Below, piece after piece: positions 39,672-49,544 of a stretch of 64,000 nt of DNA. The number at the start of each line of letters is the position of its first letter. The stretch's first letter is position 1. Under the pieces are notes generated by a model that worked only from the letters and a program-made list of their open reading frames with translations, had not been told where the DNA came from and searched no databases. Made by a program: the position numbers and the translations under genes. Source of the DNA: Acidobacteriota bacterium. Its GTDB lineage: Bacteria > Acidobacteriota > Terriglobia > Terriglobales > Acidobacteriaceae. The stretch is from positions 1-64,000 of the forward strand of contig JAJZIJ010000009.1 of assembly GCA_021810625.1 (NCBI GenBank). Reading direction: 5' to 3'.

Positions 39672-41864
39672 TCATGCGTGCAAGCTCACCTGATGCCCCC
39701 CTTGCAGATAGGAAGAGATCTGCCCAACAGATGACCCGGCGGCAAACACGCCGCTGACCGCCGTCGCTCCAATGCCTGCGACCGCGCCCACAGTCGATGT
39801 CCCGGACATGCGCGATTCCGCCGCAGGCGGCTGCTGCCCGCTGCCGCCCGAAGTATCCGCATGGGGCGTTCCCTGCCCTGAGCTTTGCCCTGCATTCTGT
39901 CCTGCATGACCTGCCAGTTGCGTGGCCACGGCCAGCGACTGCACGCCCGCCCGCTGCTCCTGTAGATAGCTGGTCATCGCAGGCAGCGAGGCCGCCAGCA
40001 CCGCATGGCTGGAGGCGGAATCTGCCGCCACCTGCGCCATCAACTGCCCTCCGCTCCGCTCCGCCCGCACCTCCAGCCAGCCCAATTGTGGATCGGCCAC
40101 GCCAACAGCAAGTTGGTGGGGCGTGGCATAGAGAATTCGATTTGGCTCGCTCGATACATGGTCAAGCGCGGCAAAGGCGTCGCTGGCCGTCGGGCTGGAC
40201 GCGCTGGGAAGACGCGCGCCCTGCGGCAGGGAGAGATTTCCGCCGCCGGTGGCAGTCAGAGGATTTGCGCTGGCTCCCGCAACGCCCTGACCTGCGACCG
40301 GAGGCGCACCCGCAGGCGCGATTCCATGTGCTCCTGAAACGCTATTCGCGGATGAAACGGCTGCAACGGTTCCCCCAGAAACAAAATTTGTCGTTCCAGA
40401 ATTTGTCGTCCCCGGCGCATGCGTCCAACCCTGGGATGTGTCCCCACTGGGAAGCGCTGCCGTGGCGCTGCCGCCTGCATTCCCAGCGCCTCCAGAATTA
40501 CCCGCATTGCCCGTCGCGCTTCCGCCAGCGCCAGACCCAGCGCCTGCTCCGGCGCCAGATGCGGCATTGCCGGATGCGGCGACATTGAGAGCGGCAGAGG
40601 AGATGCCCGCGCCATCGGTCGAGGAGGAGGCAGTTCCATTTGCCTGCACAGGAAACGCGCTGCTGCCTGTCTGCGCCTTGCTCTGTACATTGCCCTGGGC
40701 ATTGCCCTGAACGGCACTCGTACTTTCTTTGTTGATCGCGGCATTGGCGGTAGTGGCAGCATTGACAACGGTGGCGCTGGCAATGGTCGGCGTGTTCACC
40801 TTTGGCCCAATCTCGCTCCCCACACCTTTGGGCAATGTGGCTGGAGAGATTCCGGGCGCAGCGGCCAGCGCCTCCGACCGCAGATTGCCAGGATTCGGCA
40901 TCGTCCCTGTCGTTCCTATCGTCCCTGTCATTCCGGTTGCTCCTGCCGTTCCTGTTTCCACGGGCGCATTGGTTGGTGCATTGCCTGCGAGCGCCCCATT
41001 CTGAGGAAGCGCGCTGGCTGTAGATGGCGCGATCAGCCCTCCTATAGGAGTTCCCTTCATCGCGTTCTGCGTCGAACCATTGGCGGCGAAGCCACGGAGC
41101 GGCAATGGACTGCCGGAAAGATTGGAAACATTCGTTCCCAACATATCCGACGATAAAGATTTCGATGGAGAACTTGACGGAAGCGCAACAACTATGGGAA
41201 CAACCACCATCGCCTGCGTGGAAGGAACGGGAGTGCCGCTTCCATTGCCAGCCCCTCCATTGCCCGCCGGGGACATGGCCTCTGCCTTCCGCTTCGTCGC
41301 GTCGGACACAGAACTGGTCGCAGTGCTTGTCGCGGAACTGGTCGCAGAATCTGCGGACGCTCCTGTGAGATTTCCAAGAGTCTGCGTTGTAACCGCCACG
41401 CGAGCAGGAGTCGCCTGTATGGTCGCTGGCGACGCCACATTTGCAGGCTGAGCATTCTCCGGCTGCGAAATTTCCAAAGCTGAGCCTGTCGAAGCGCCCG
41501 GCGATGTTGCATTGCTGACTGCGTTGCTCCCCACGGCTGCGCTGCTTCCTTGATCTGCGGGGGCAACCGAAACGCTCTTCATCGGCGTACCGGACTGCCC
41601 TGTTGCCTGCACAGGGGGCTTCGCTGCCACCTGCATAGACGACTGCGAGGTCGGATTCATCTCCTGCTGCATGGTTGCGGCAAAGGTAGAGGAATGCGGC
41701 TGACCCGTCCCATTACTGAGCGCACGGTTGGAGCCAGAGATTCCCGACATGCTGGACGACATATTCGACACATTCGACGACAGGCCCGACGACAGACTGG
41801 ACGACGGATCGGGCGGGGGCATCGGTGCTGCAATTGCGACAGCGATCTGGGGAAGAGCTTGCAA
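39672..41864 (-). CDS. fliK: Hook-length control protein FliK (putative)
   Basis: 730 aa, long and very Ser/Ala/Gly/Thr/Asn/Pro-rich, as expected of a secreted molecular ruler. The C-terminal ~130 residues contain the conserved FliK core: LGWLEVRAERSGGQLMAQVA, then VLAASLPAMTSYLQEQ and a short strand. Placement between fliJ and flgD supports the call. A TTG start at 41864 is used because GAGGTGA lies upstream; the next ATG (41822) has none. The extreme length implies either a long hook or loosely folded regions. Short repeats (VPIVVALPSS; GTAGATGMTGTIGTTGT) are present. Confidence 0.82.
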   Translation of the reverse strand: MQALPQIAVAIAAPMPPPDPSSSLSSGLSSNVSNMSSSMSGISGSNRALSNGTGQPHSSTFAATMQQEMNPTSQSSMQVAAKPPVQATGQSGTPMKSVSVAPADQGSSAAVGSNAVSNATSPGASTGSALEISQPENAQPANVASPATIQATPARVAVTTQTLGNLTGASADSATSSATSTATSSVSDATKRKAEAMSPAGNGGAGNGSGTPVPSTQAMVVVPIVVALPSSSPSKSLSSDMLGTNVSNLSGSPLPLRGFAANGSTQNAMKGTPIGGLIAPSTASALPQNGALAGNAPTNAPVETGTAGATGMTGTIGTTGTMPNPGNLRSEALAAAPGISPATLPKGVGSEIGPKVNTPTIASATVVNAATTANAAINKESTSAVQGNAQGNVQSKAQTGSSAFPVQANGTASSSTDGAGISSAALNVAASGNAASGAGAGAGSGAGGSATGNAGNSGGAGNAGGSATAALPSGDTSQGWTHAPGTTNSGTTNFVSGGTVAAVSSANSVSGAHGIAPAGAPPVAGQGVAGASANPLTATGGGNLSLPQGARLPSASSPTASDAFAALDHVSSEPNRILYATPHQLAVGVADPQLGWLEVRAERSGGQLMAQVAADSASSHAVLAASLPAMTSYLQEQRAGVQSLAVATQLAGHAGQNAGQSSGQGTPHADTSGGSGQQPPAAESRMSGTSTVGAVAGIGATAVSGVFAAGSSVGQISSYLQGGHQVSLHA

Positions 41865-41997
41865 GCGACTGTCACCTCAGCCAGGGAAGGTGCAGGTGAA
41901 GGGCCAGAAAAATGTCCGAAGCCTTGGGAATAGATAAATTGCTGTTCAGAAATCGCTTGTAGTCCGCAGCGGAAGCTGCCGATGCGTCGAGGCACCT

Positions 41998-42480
41998 CTA
42001 TTCGCTCTGGCTCCGCTCCCGACGCCGGGTTTCAATCTGGAACCAGGCATCGGCCTCAGCCTGATCGCGGTGATCCTGCACGATGCGCTCGGCACTGGTC
42101 TGGCGCTCCACCAATTTCTCCACCTGGAGTAGCTCCTGACGGCGCTGCTGATACTGCTCGGCCAGCGGAGCCACGCGCTCGGCCTCCTGTATGCACCACT
42201 GTTCCAACTGCATCTGGTTCCAGGAGGAAAATTCCAGGGCCGCCTCCGCCAGCACCCAATCATTTTCTTTGCGAATATCTTCGGAAGCCTCCGTTCCTGT
42301 TTCTCTTCCAGAGACAAAGCTGCCCGCCAGTTGCTCCCGCTGCTGGTGAACCTGCGCCGAGACATGAATGCGCGCCGCCTGCGCCTGACGAAGCCGCTGC
42401 GTCTCGCGCTCCAACTCCAGACGCGCCTGCTCCTCGACCAAATGGCGTATCCGCAAAATTCGTTTCAGGGAACCAGCCAC
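41998..42480 (-). CDS. fliJ: Flagellar export protein FliJ
   Basis: 160 aa, almost entirely an antiparallel coiled coil: LKRILRIRHLVEEQARLELE at the start, RQELLQVEKLVERQTSAERI and QIETRRRERSQ at the end. FliJ inserts into the FliI hexamer and couples it to FlhA. A GTG start at 42480 is supported by AGGAG 6 nt upstream. It lies 27 nt after fliI. Confidence 0.88.
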   Translation of the reverse strand: MAGSLKRILRIRHLVEEQARLELERETQRLRQAQAARIHVSAQVHQQREQLAGSFVSGRETGTEASEDIRKENDWVLAEAALEFSSWNQMQLEQWCIQEAERVAPLAEQYQQRRQELLQVEKLVERQTSAERIVQDHRDQAEADAWFQIETRRRERSQSE

Positions 42481-42507
42481 TATATTCTCCTGCGCCCCAC
42501 GCTTTAC

Positions 42508-44133
42508 CTACACCGACAATGCCTGCAACTGCGCCACGGCGGTTTCAAGCGTCACCCGCTCCTCCGGCGTCTGCTCCATATACCGCCGCATCACCGGACG
42601 GGCCGCCAGCGCGCGATCCAAATCCGGGTCTGCCCCCGGCTTGTAGGCTCCGATACGCACCATATCCTCCGAGCGGGCATAGGCGGCCAGCAGCCGTCGC
42701 AACAGGCTGGCTCGCTCGCGATGCGCTCCCGTGGTCACGGCGGGCATCAGGCGGCTGATGGAATCGAGCACGCTGACCGGCGGATACCATCCCTCCGCAG
42801 CCAGAGCGCGAGAGAGAACCACATGCCCATCGAGCAGCGAGCGCGCCGCATCCACCAGCGGATCGTTCAGGTCATCGCCCTCCATCAACACGGTGTAGAA
42901 AGCGGTGATGCTGCCGTTGGCAAACTGTCCGGCGCGCTCAATCAGCCGCGCCAGACGCCGAAAAACCGAGGGCGTATAGCCACGCGCCGTTGGAGGCTCC
43001 CCTGCCGCCAAACCCACTTCGCGGGCCGCCATCGCATAGCGCGTCAGGGAGTCGAGTACCAACAGAACATGTCTGCCCTGCGCCGCATAGTATTCGGCCA
43101 CTGCCGTTGCCGCCTGCGCGGCGCGCATCCGCAACAGTGGCGATTGGTCGGAGGTGGAGACCAGCACGACGGAGCGGGCGCGTCCCTCCATGCCCAGATT
43201 GTCTTCCAGAAATTCGCGGACTTCGCGGCCACGCTCCCCCACCAGTCCCACCACAGTCATGTCGGCGGCGGTGTTGCGCGTCATCATGCCAATCAGCGTA
43301 CTCTTGCCCACGCCGGAGCCGCCAAAAATGCCCACCCGCTGCCCACGTCCCACGGTCAGCAATCCGTCGAGCACACGCAGCCCCGTTCCCAGCGGCGTGG
43401 TGATGGGCACGCGATCCATCGGCTGCGGAATCAGGCTCTCCAACGGCCAGCTCTCTTCGACGTGCGGCGGCGGCGCGCCATCCAGCGGCTGGCCCAGCGC
43501 ATCCAGCACGCGCCCCAGCAATCCCGGCCCCATGTCCATGCGCGGCATCTCGCCCATCGCCGCCACGGCATCGCCGTAACGAATGCCATCCGGGGAATCG
43601 AGCGTCATGGACAGAACCTGCGATCCGCGAAAGCCAATCACCTCGCCAGGATGCCGCTGGCCCTCACGATCCAGAATTTCGCAACACTCGCCCACAGAAC
43701 AGAATGGCCCCTCGGAGGCAATCGTCTGCCCGGTAGCCTCGATCACATGCCCATGCCAGCGCCAGGCCGGACGGTTTTGCAAGCGCCGAAAATAAGCGCG
43801 CAGAATCGCCTGCCCTGGATCGAAATCGTCAATCTCCGTCGCCTGCGGCTCCGTTTCTTCGGAGGAAGCCTGCGCCTCCGCAGACGGAAAATCTGTCGGA
43901 GAAAATTTGGACGTGTACCCAACAGGCTCATCGAAGGATTCGGGATCGCGATGCGGCTCCCAGACATCTTCGGCCAATATCTCTGGCGGCGCGGTGGCTT
44001 CCGGCCCTGACTCCGACTCTGATTTGCGGGCAGACCTTCGCGCTTTGGAGCGCGCGCCGTTCATCGGAGCCGCAGCCGCCGTGCCTTCGACCGGAATGAT
44101 CCCCAACGGATTGGAGATGGAATTTTCCGCCAT
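42508..44133 (-). CDS. fliI: Flagellar export ATPase FliI
   Basis: 541 aa, about 100 longer than usual because of an Ala/Ser/Glu/Pro-rich N-terminal extension (residues 1-105). The ATPase core is intact: Walker A GGSGVGKST (271-279), VVGLVGERGREVREF, Walker B HVLLVLDSLTRYAMAARE, GEPPTARGYTPSVF and VLMEGDDLNDPL. It forms the hexameric, F1-like ATPase that feeds substrates to the export gate. It lies 54 nt after fliH and 27 nt before fliJ. Confidence 0.95.
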   Translation of the reverse strand: MAENSISNPLGIIPVEGTAAAAPMNGARSKARRSARKSESESGPEATAPPEILAEDVWEPHRDPESFDEPVGYTSKFSPTDFPSAEAQASSEETEPQATEIDDFDPGQAILRAYFRRLQNRPAWRWHGHVIEATGQTIASEGPFCSVGECCEILDREGQRHPGEVIGFRGSQVLSMTLDSPDGIRYGDAVAAMGEMPRMDMGPGLLGRVLDALGQPLDGAPPPHVEESWPLESLIPQPMDRVPITTPLGTGLRVLDGLLTVGRGQRVGIFGGSGVGKSTLIGMMTRNTAADMTVVGLVGERGREVREFLEDNLGMEGRARSVVLVSTSDQSPLLRMRAAQAATAVAEYYAAQGRHVLLVLDSLTRYAMAAREVGLAAGEPPTARGYTPSVFRRLARLIERAGQFANGSITAFYTVLMEGDDLNDPLVDAARSLLDGHVVLSRALAAEGWYPPVSVLDSISRLMPAVTTGAHRERASLLRRLLAAYARSEDMVRIGAYKPGADPDLDRALAARPVMRRYMEQTPEERVTLETAVAQLQALSV

Positions 44134-44187
44134 ATCAATCTTTCTTTGCCAACCCCCAAAGCCATCAAGAAACCTGTCCCCTGCGTT

Positions 44188-45075
44188 TTATGCAATCTGC
44201 TGCGCCCCCAGGTCATTGGGGGCGCGGCTGGCCGTGGGATGATGATGCAGGAGATCGAAAAATCCCTTTTCAATCTCCTCCAACTGCGCCTTTACGCCCA
44301 ACTCCACCGTGCCCAGGCGCGTCTCCAGTACGCATTCGCCAGCCTTCAGGGAGAGATCGCCCAGAATCTCCGGCTGCATGCGCGCGCCGCTGTGCAAACG
44401 AAACATCTCCTGCCAGGCCAGCACCTGCGCCGGAGCCACGCGCAGCACCACGCCAGAGGTATCGTTCAACTTGTCCAGCGCCACGCGAACGGCCCCGGCC
44501 AAAAACAGCGGATCCATCTGCGCCTGCCGATGCAGCACGCGCGCGGCAATCGCCAGGGCCAGTCGCACCACCTCGCGCTCCACGGAGTGGAAGTAGCGCT
44601 CGCGTTGCTGGCGAAACTCCTCCAACGCATCCACGATTTGTTGCCGAAGATGTCCCTGCTCCTCCACCATCGTCGCCTCAGCCATTTGACGGCCTTCGCG
44701 ACGGCCCTCGTCTCTGGCAGTGGCAATGGCCCGGCTGGCGGCGGCATTTTGTTCGGCCAGACGCGCTTCCAGTTGCGCGCGCTCCTGCCGCCATTGTTCT
44801 TCGGTCATGCCCGCTGCCGTTGCCGAAGAAACATCCCCATCCGAGGCGGTTTGCCCTGCCGACGCAGGCCGCATCCACTCCTCGGCCAGTGGCGGCGCGG
44901 CCCGTGGCGGCGCGCCAGATGCGACCATCTCCGCATGCCCGCTCTCCGCTCCGCGACTGACCGCCGGATCAGGGCTGCGGTACTCCAGACGCTCCATGCG
45001 GGATGCGCCGGAGATGGCATCCGAACGCTCAGAGCCATTACGCATCGGATTGGGGATTGAAGCTCCCTGCGACAT
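44188..45075 (-). CDS. fliH: Flagellar export regulator FliH
   Basis: 295 aa. A disordered first ~90 residues give way to a Gln/Glu/Ala/Arg coiled coil (EEQWRQERAQLEARLAEQNA, ARDEGRREGRQMAEA) like the GxxxG-containing FliH helix. The C-terminal V-type-ATPase-E-like domain has VRLALAIAARVLHRQ, VRVALDKL and VLRVAPAQVLAWQE. FliH dimers hold FliI and dock on FliN. It lies between fliG and fliI. Confidence 0.9.
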   Translation of the reverse strand: MSQGASIPNPMRNGSERSDAISGASRMERLEYRSPDPAVSRGAESGHAEMVASGAPPRAAPPLAEEWMRPASAGQTASDGDVSSATAAGMTEEQWRQERAQLEARLAEQNAAASRAIATARDEGRREGRQMAEATMVEEQGHLRQQIVDALEEFRQQRERYFHSVEREVVRLALAIAARVLHRQAQMDPLFLAGAVRVALDKLNDTSGVVLRVAPAQVLAWQEMFRLHSGARMQPEILGDLSLKAGECVLETRLGTVELGVKAQLEEIEKGFFDLLHHHPTASRAPNDLGAQQIA

Positions 45076-45191
45076 ACGGTTCGCTCACTTCCTGCCCGTC
45101 GCGCAACACAAAATGCCGTCGGGTATATCGTTCCTGCCTGTCTGCTCCACTGCGCGCGATTCTCCCGGCGCAACCATTCTGCCTGTCCTCG

Positions 45192-46286
45192 CTACACCAT
45201 GAAGTCGTCTTCTTTTTCACTCATCAGCACCAGCTTGCCTTCGGCCTCCAGCTTGCGCGCCAGACTCAGAACCTCCTGCTGCGCCTGCGTCACTTCACGC
45301 ACGCGCACCGGCCCCATCACCTCCATATCTTCCTGCAACATCTCCACGGCGCGGGAACTGAGCGCCTTGAAGAGATGCGCCTTCAATTCGTCATTGGCCC
45401 CTTTAAGCGCCATTGCCAACTGCTTTTTATCCACCTGCCCAATCAACTCGCGAATGCTGTTGGCGGGCACGGTCACCAGGTCTTCAAAGGTAAACATCAG
45501 ATTGCGAATGCTGATGGCCAGCTTGGGATTGTCCGCCTCAATGTGTTCGAGCACGGCTTTGGCCGCCGGAGAATCCAGGCGATTCAGCAAATCGGCCACG
45601 GCCTTGAAGCCGGAGTACGATTTGCGCCCCATGTCGCCCAGCGATTCCAGCCGCTTGTGCAATACCAAAGCCACTTTCTGCGCCATCTCCGGGGAAAACT
45701 GCTGCATCTCGGCCAACCGCCGCACCGAATCCACACGCTGTCCATCGGCCAGTTGCTGCAAAACCTGCGAGGCTCGCTTGGGATCCAAATGAGCCAGCAC
45801 CAAGGCGACCGTCTGCGGATGCTCCCCTTCAAGAAATTTGCTGAGCTGCTGCGGATCGACCTTTTGCAACATGGCCAGATCGCTGTGCGTGGCCTCCTGC
45901 GCCCGCTTCACCTGACTGAGCAAATCCTCGGCGCGTTGCTTGCCGAGCGAATCCACCAGCAGTTTGGTGGCATACTCGATACCGCCATGCACCATATATT
46001 GCTGCGTCTTCAGCAGCTCGTGAAACTCCTCCAGAATCTCCACCGCCGCCGCCGGGGGAACATCCCGGACATTGGCAATCTCTTCGGTCAGGCGCTGTAG
46101 CTCCACTTCAGAGAAATGCGGATACATCGTGCGCGCCATCTCGTCACCCAGGGTAATCATCAGGATGGCCGCCTTGCGAATTGGCTGCATCTTCAGAATG
46201 GCCCTGGCGGGCGTTGACTCCGCCGGCAACAGCGGCGGAGCGGCGTGTTCGGGTGGAAGTTGTGGTGTCATTGCAGCGGTTGCCAT
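45192..46286 (-). CDS. fliG: Flagellar motor switch protein FliG
   Basis: 364 aa. The N-terminal domain binds FliF (IRKAAILMITLGDEMARTM). The middle armadillo segment contains the EHPQTVALVLAHLDP motif. The C-terminal domain has the conserved charged torque helix and surroundings (LMFTFEDLVTVPANSIRELI, LKGANDELKAHLFKALSSR, MQEDMEVMGPVRVREV-type end). GAGGGG precedes ATG 46286. It lies 65 nt after fliF. Confidence 0.96.
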   Translation of the reverse strand: MATAAMTPQLPPEHAAPPLLPAESTPARAILKMQPIRKAAILMITLGDEMARTMYPHFSEVELQRLTEEIANVRDVPPAAAVEILEEFHELLKTQQYMVHGGIEYATKLLVDSLGKQRAEDLLSQVKRAQEATHSDLAMLQKVDPQQLSKFLEGEHPQTVALVLAHLDPKRASQVLQQLADGQRVDSVRRLAEMQQFSPEMAQKVALVLHKRLESLGDMGRKSYSGFKAVADLLNRLDSPAAKAVLEHIEADNPKLAISIRNLMFTFEDLVTVPANSIRELIGQVDKKQLAMALKGANDELKAHLFKALSSRAVEMLQEDMEVMGPVRVREVTQAQQEVLSLARKLEAEGKLVLMSEKEDDFMV

Positions 46287-46351
46287 GATATCCCCTCTCT
46301 AAATCCCCGGTCGCGCCTTTCCGATCCCAGAACTTTTCTCATCCATCGGGC

Positions 46352-48007
46352 CTACAAGCCGGAGGTATGAATCCAACTCTGCAACAGACGGGCGCTCTGC
46401 GCCGGTTCCTTGCGGACATACTCGGCAACCTTGTCAAAAAGAACCTGCGCGTGGGCCTGCTGGCGCTCCTCGGACAACGATTCCGTGTGATCCAGCAATG
46501 GCATCTCTCCGGCATGGGCAGGAAGCTCCGCAGATCGGCTCTCGCCCGCAGTCAGGGTATGAACGGGCGATGTCCACTGCTGCATCTGCTTGAGCACCGG
46601 ACGGACAATAAAGATCAGTCCCAGCAGAAAGGCCATCGCCAGCAGCGCAAAGCGCAGCAGCGTCGCCGAACTTCCCACGCGATCCAGAAGCCGCGTCGCC
46701 AGGCCCGGCTGCGGCTGCCCGGCATTGGCCAGGAAGCTCAGATTCTCCACCGTCACCTGATCGCCGCGCTGGCTGTCAAAACCCACCGTGGCCTGCGCCA
46801 ACATCTGCAACTGCTGCATCTCCGCCGTCGTGCGCGGCTGCCAGACGACGCGCGCGCCTTTGGCTCCCGTCGTCACTTCGCGATCATTGATGAGAATGGC
46901 CGCCGTAATCCGCCGCACCCGACCCGGCCCAAGTACGTGATGGCGCACATGTTTGGAGACAGCGTAGGTGCCACTCTCCTGGCGCGTGCTCTGTGGCCCG
47001 GAGGTCTGCTCCGGGTAAACGGGTGGCTTCACGTTGGGAGCGTTACTGGCCGTTCCGGGAACTCCGGCGGGCTGCGTCTGTCCCCCGGAGTTGGCCTCCG
47101 TGCGCTGCATGGAAAGCGTGGCAACATTGGTGGGATCGTAGGTCTCGTCGAGATCGTCCTCGCTGCCGCTGTCAAAGTCCGCCGTCACCGAGGCCCGCAC
47201 GTTGCCCTCGCCGGCAATGGGTTCGAGTGTGGCCAGCAGCTTGTCCGTCAACGCCTGCTCGTAGGCGGCCTGCTGCGCCTCGGCGCTCTTCGGCCCCAGG
47301 GATTGCCGTCCGTCGGCATCGACCAGTGTGACCTGATCGGGACGCAGCGTATCCACCGCGCCCGCGACCAAATTGCGGATTGAGGCCGCCTCGTCGTCAC
47401 TCAGGCGGTGGCGCAGCTTTAACATGACGCTGGCCTTGGCTGCGCGCTGCTCATCGGTAAACATGGAATCGTGCGGCATCACAATATGCACCCGCGCCGA
47501 TTGCACGGAATCAAGAGAACCGATGGTTCGCTCCAGTTCGCCTTCGAGCGCGCGCTGATAATTCACCTTCTCGTCGAACTCCGATCCCACCCAGTTGGGC
47601 TTGTCGAAGAGGGCAAAGCCCAGTCGCCCGCTGGAGGGAAGCCCCTTGCCTGCGACCTCCAACCGCGCTTTGTTCAAATCGCTGGCTGGAACACGAATCG
47701 TGGTTCCATCGGGAGAGAGTTCATAGGAGATTCCGGCAGCGCCCAGCTCCTGCTCCACCTGCTGCGCGTCTTTGGCCTCCAGCCCGCTGAGCAGCACGCG
47801 CATATCCGGCTTGAAGATCAGATAAAACATTCCGCCCGTCGCCGCCAGAAGAAGCGCAACCGAGGCCAGCATCCCAAGTTGCTGGCGTCCGGAAAATGCG
47901 CGGAGGCGATCCCGAAAGGCGCGCGCGCCGGTATCGATATTCTTCTCCACCCGCGCCACCAAAGAGGTGGAGGTCGCCGATTGGGTTTCGTGCTTCGTTT
48001 CGCTCAT
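46352..48007 (-). CDS. fliF: MS-ring protein FliF
   Basis: 551 aa from ATG 48007 (AAGGA upstream; the frame is open to 48070). First membrane helix at about residues 45-65 (GMLASVALLLAATGGMFYLI). RBM1-type region EQELGAAGISYELSPDGTTI, then VNYQRALEGELERTIGSL and ARVHIVMP. The second membrane helix is near residue 455 (LLRFALLAMAFLLGLIFIV). The C-terminal helix DKVAEYVRKEPAQSARLLQS binds FliG. It forms the inner-membrane platform ring. Confidence 0.96.
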   Translation of the reverse strand: MSETKHETQSATSTSLVARVEKNIDTGARAFRDRLRAFSGRQQLGMLASVALLLAATGGMFYLIFKPDMRVLLSGLEAKDAQQVEQELGAAGISYELSPDGTTIRVPASDLNKARLEVAGKGLPSSGRLGFALFDKPNWVGSEFDEKVNYQRALEGELERTIGSLDSVQSARVHIVMPHDSMFTDEQRAAKASVMLKLRHRLSDDEAASIRNLVAGAVDTLRPDQVTLVDADGRQSLGPKSAEAQQAAYEQALTDKLLATLEPIAGEGNVRASVTADFDSGSEDDLDETYDPTNVATLSMQRTEANSGGQTQPAGVPGTASNAPNVKPPVYPEQTSGPQSTRQESGTYAVSKHVRHHVLGPGRVRRITAAILINDREVTTGAKGARVVWQPRTTAEMQQLQMLAQATVGFDSQRGDQVTVENLSFLANAGQPQPGLATRLLDRVGSSATLLRFALLAMAFLLGLIFIVRPVLKQMQQWTSPVHTLTAGESRSAELPAHAGEMPLLDHTESLSEERQQAHAQVLFDKVAEYVRKEPAQSARLLQSWIHTSGL

Positions 48008-48080
48008 CGCGGATTCCTTCCCGCTCCCCATGCGTGGGATACAGCTTCGCGCCAACTTCGCGCTAACCACCGCATCCCGT

Positions 48081-48467
48081 TCAGAACTGCATTCCCATCA
48101 ACTGTTGATAGGCCCCAATCGCCTTGTTGCGCAGCGACAACATCATTTCAAACGCGAGATCAGATTTTTCCGTCGCAATCATCGCCGTATGCACATCCAC
48201 GCCCTGGCCAGACAATAATCCGGTCACCGCATTTGATGCCTGCGTATCCAACGCCTGCGTCCTGGCAATGGCATCGCGCATCACGCCCGCAAAGGGAGCG
48301 TTGTACGCGGGAGCTTCCGCGCCAGGCACACCGCCCGAAGCAAGCCCGCCGGGAGCAAGGCCCGTTCCAGACAGGCCCGCCGATGATGGCGCAGTCGATC
48401 CAGAGGCATTCGCCGCGATATTGCCGAGCGATTGCGCTGCCTGCTGGATGTTGAAAATTCCACTCAT
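48081..48467 (-). CDS. fliE: Hook-basal body protein FliE
   Basis: 128 aa. A flexible Gly/Ala/Ser/Pro-rich middle is followed by the conserved C-terminal half: ATEKSDLAFEMMLSLRNKAI and AYQQLMGMQF, the FliE signature. It is the first rod component, joining MS ring and rod. It lies between flgC and fliF, 43 nt after flgC. Confidence 0.94.
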   Translation of the reverse strand: MSGIFNIQQAAQSLGNIAANASGSTAPSSAGLSGTGLAPGGLASGGVPGAEAPAYNAPFAGVMRDAIARTQALDTQASNAVTGLLSGQGVDVHTAMIATEKSDLAFEMMLSLRNKAIGAYQQLMGMQF

Positions 48468-48510
48468 CGAAATTTTGCTCCTGCCTGCCTGGGCCAGAAT
48501 TTTGGAAAAT

Positions 48511-49008
48511 TTATGCCAGAATCGTCATCGTCGCGGTAATCATGTTCTTCGATGCCGTCACTGCCGAAACATTCATCCCGTAGGAGCGCTCCGCGCCCAT
48601 TAAATCCACCATCTCGCTCAGCGGATTGATATTCGGATAGGAGACATAGCCGTTCTTATTGGCATCGGGATGGCCGGGATCATACCGCTGCAACGGAGCC
48701 GAGGTATCCGAGACCACGGCGGCCACTTTTACCCCTGGATTTTCCAGGCCCGCATTGGGCGCATTGATTCCCAACGATCCCAGCCCTCCATCCGGCGAGA
48801 AGCCGCTCTGCGAAAGCAGCGACTGGGCGAAGTTCTTCGGTTGATCGACGGCAGCCGAGGTAAAGACCACATGCTGCCGCTGGTACGGCCCTCCCTGCTC
48901 GGTCTTCGTAGTCTCGGCATTGGCCATATTGGCCGCCACCACCTCGGCCCGTACCCGCTCGGCCTCCAGCGCCGAGCCGCTGATATCCATTACGCCAAAG
49001 AGATTCAT
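48511..49008 (-). CDS. flgC: Flagellar proximal rod protein FlgC
   Basis: 165 aa. The N-terminus has ALEAERVRAEVVAANMANAE and the C-terminus the FlgC pattern YVSYPNINPLSEMVDLMGAE then RSYGMNVSAVTASKNMITAT. It is 48 nt after flgB. Confidence 0.95.
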   Translation of the reverse strand: MNLFGVMDISGSALEAERVRAEVVAANMANAETTKTEQGGPYQRQHVVFTSAAVDQPKNFAQSLLSQSGFSPDGGLGSLGINAPNAGLENPGVKVAAVVSDTSAPLQRYDPGHPDANKNGYVSYPNINPLSEMVDLMGAERSYGMNVSAVTASKNMITATMTILA

Positions 49009-49056
49009 CGTTTTCTCCTACCTGTTGCCTGCCTGGTACTTTGCTTCCTGCATCCC

Positions 49057-49446
49057 TTACTTTTCCTGAATGGCATTGAGCACTTCGGTAAACTGCGTCC
49101 TTAAAATCGAAATACCCGCTTTGTACTTCAATTGCTCCTCGCCCATCTGCAAGCCTTCCCGATCCATCGAAACGTTGTTTCCATCCGGGCGTTCCAGCAG
49201 CCCATCGACGGCCAGAATATGCGGCGTATGCGCCATCCCAATCTGCGGCGTGCCCGCATCCTCCTCCTGCCGGGCATTGAGCGCCTCGGCGGCAGCGGAG
49301 GCAAACTCGCTGGCAAAGTCGATGCCCATCGTGTGGTAGTGCGGCGTGTCGATATTGGCCGCATTGCTGGCCGTCAGCTTGAACTCCAAGCTGGTCAGAT
49401 CCAGATATCGGCTGAGCACATCCGCTAATGGCGTTGTCACCTGCAT
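49057..49446 (-). CDS. flgB: Flagellar proximal rod protein FlgB
   Basis: 129 aa. The core motif is LTASNAANIDTPHYHTMGID with the C-terminal helix QLKYKAGISILRTQFTEVLN. It is the first gene of the long flgB-flgC-fliE-fliF operon, which is preceded by a candidate sigma-54 promoter at 49545-49560. Confidence 0.95.
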   Translation of the reverse strand: MQVTTPLADVLSRYLDLTSLEFKLTASNAANIDTPHYHTMGIDFASEFASAAAEALNARQEEDAGTPQIGMAHTPHILAVDGLLERPDGNNVSMDREGLQMGEEQLKYKAGISILRTQFTEVLNAIQEK

Positions 49447-49544
49447 CGCTTCCCCCTCCCGCCTGTTCCCGTCTATCGGCTGTTCCCGTCTGTGACGACT
49501 CTCAGGATTGGCCGCCCTTAAAGTTTTCCCTCACCCTGTCGATA

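Noticed and set aside
42331-44010. 559-aa plus-strand ORF opposite fliJ/fliI
   Set aside because: Shadow of FliI; its His/Arg/Gln-rich composition is typical of reverse-frame translation.
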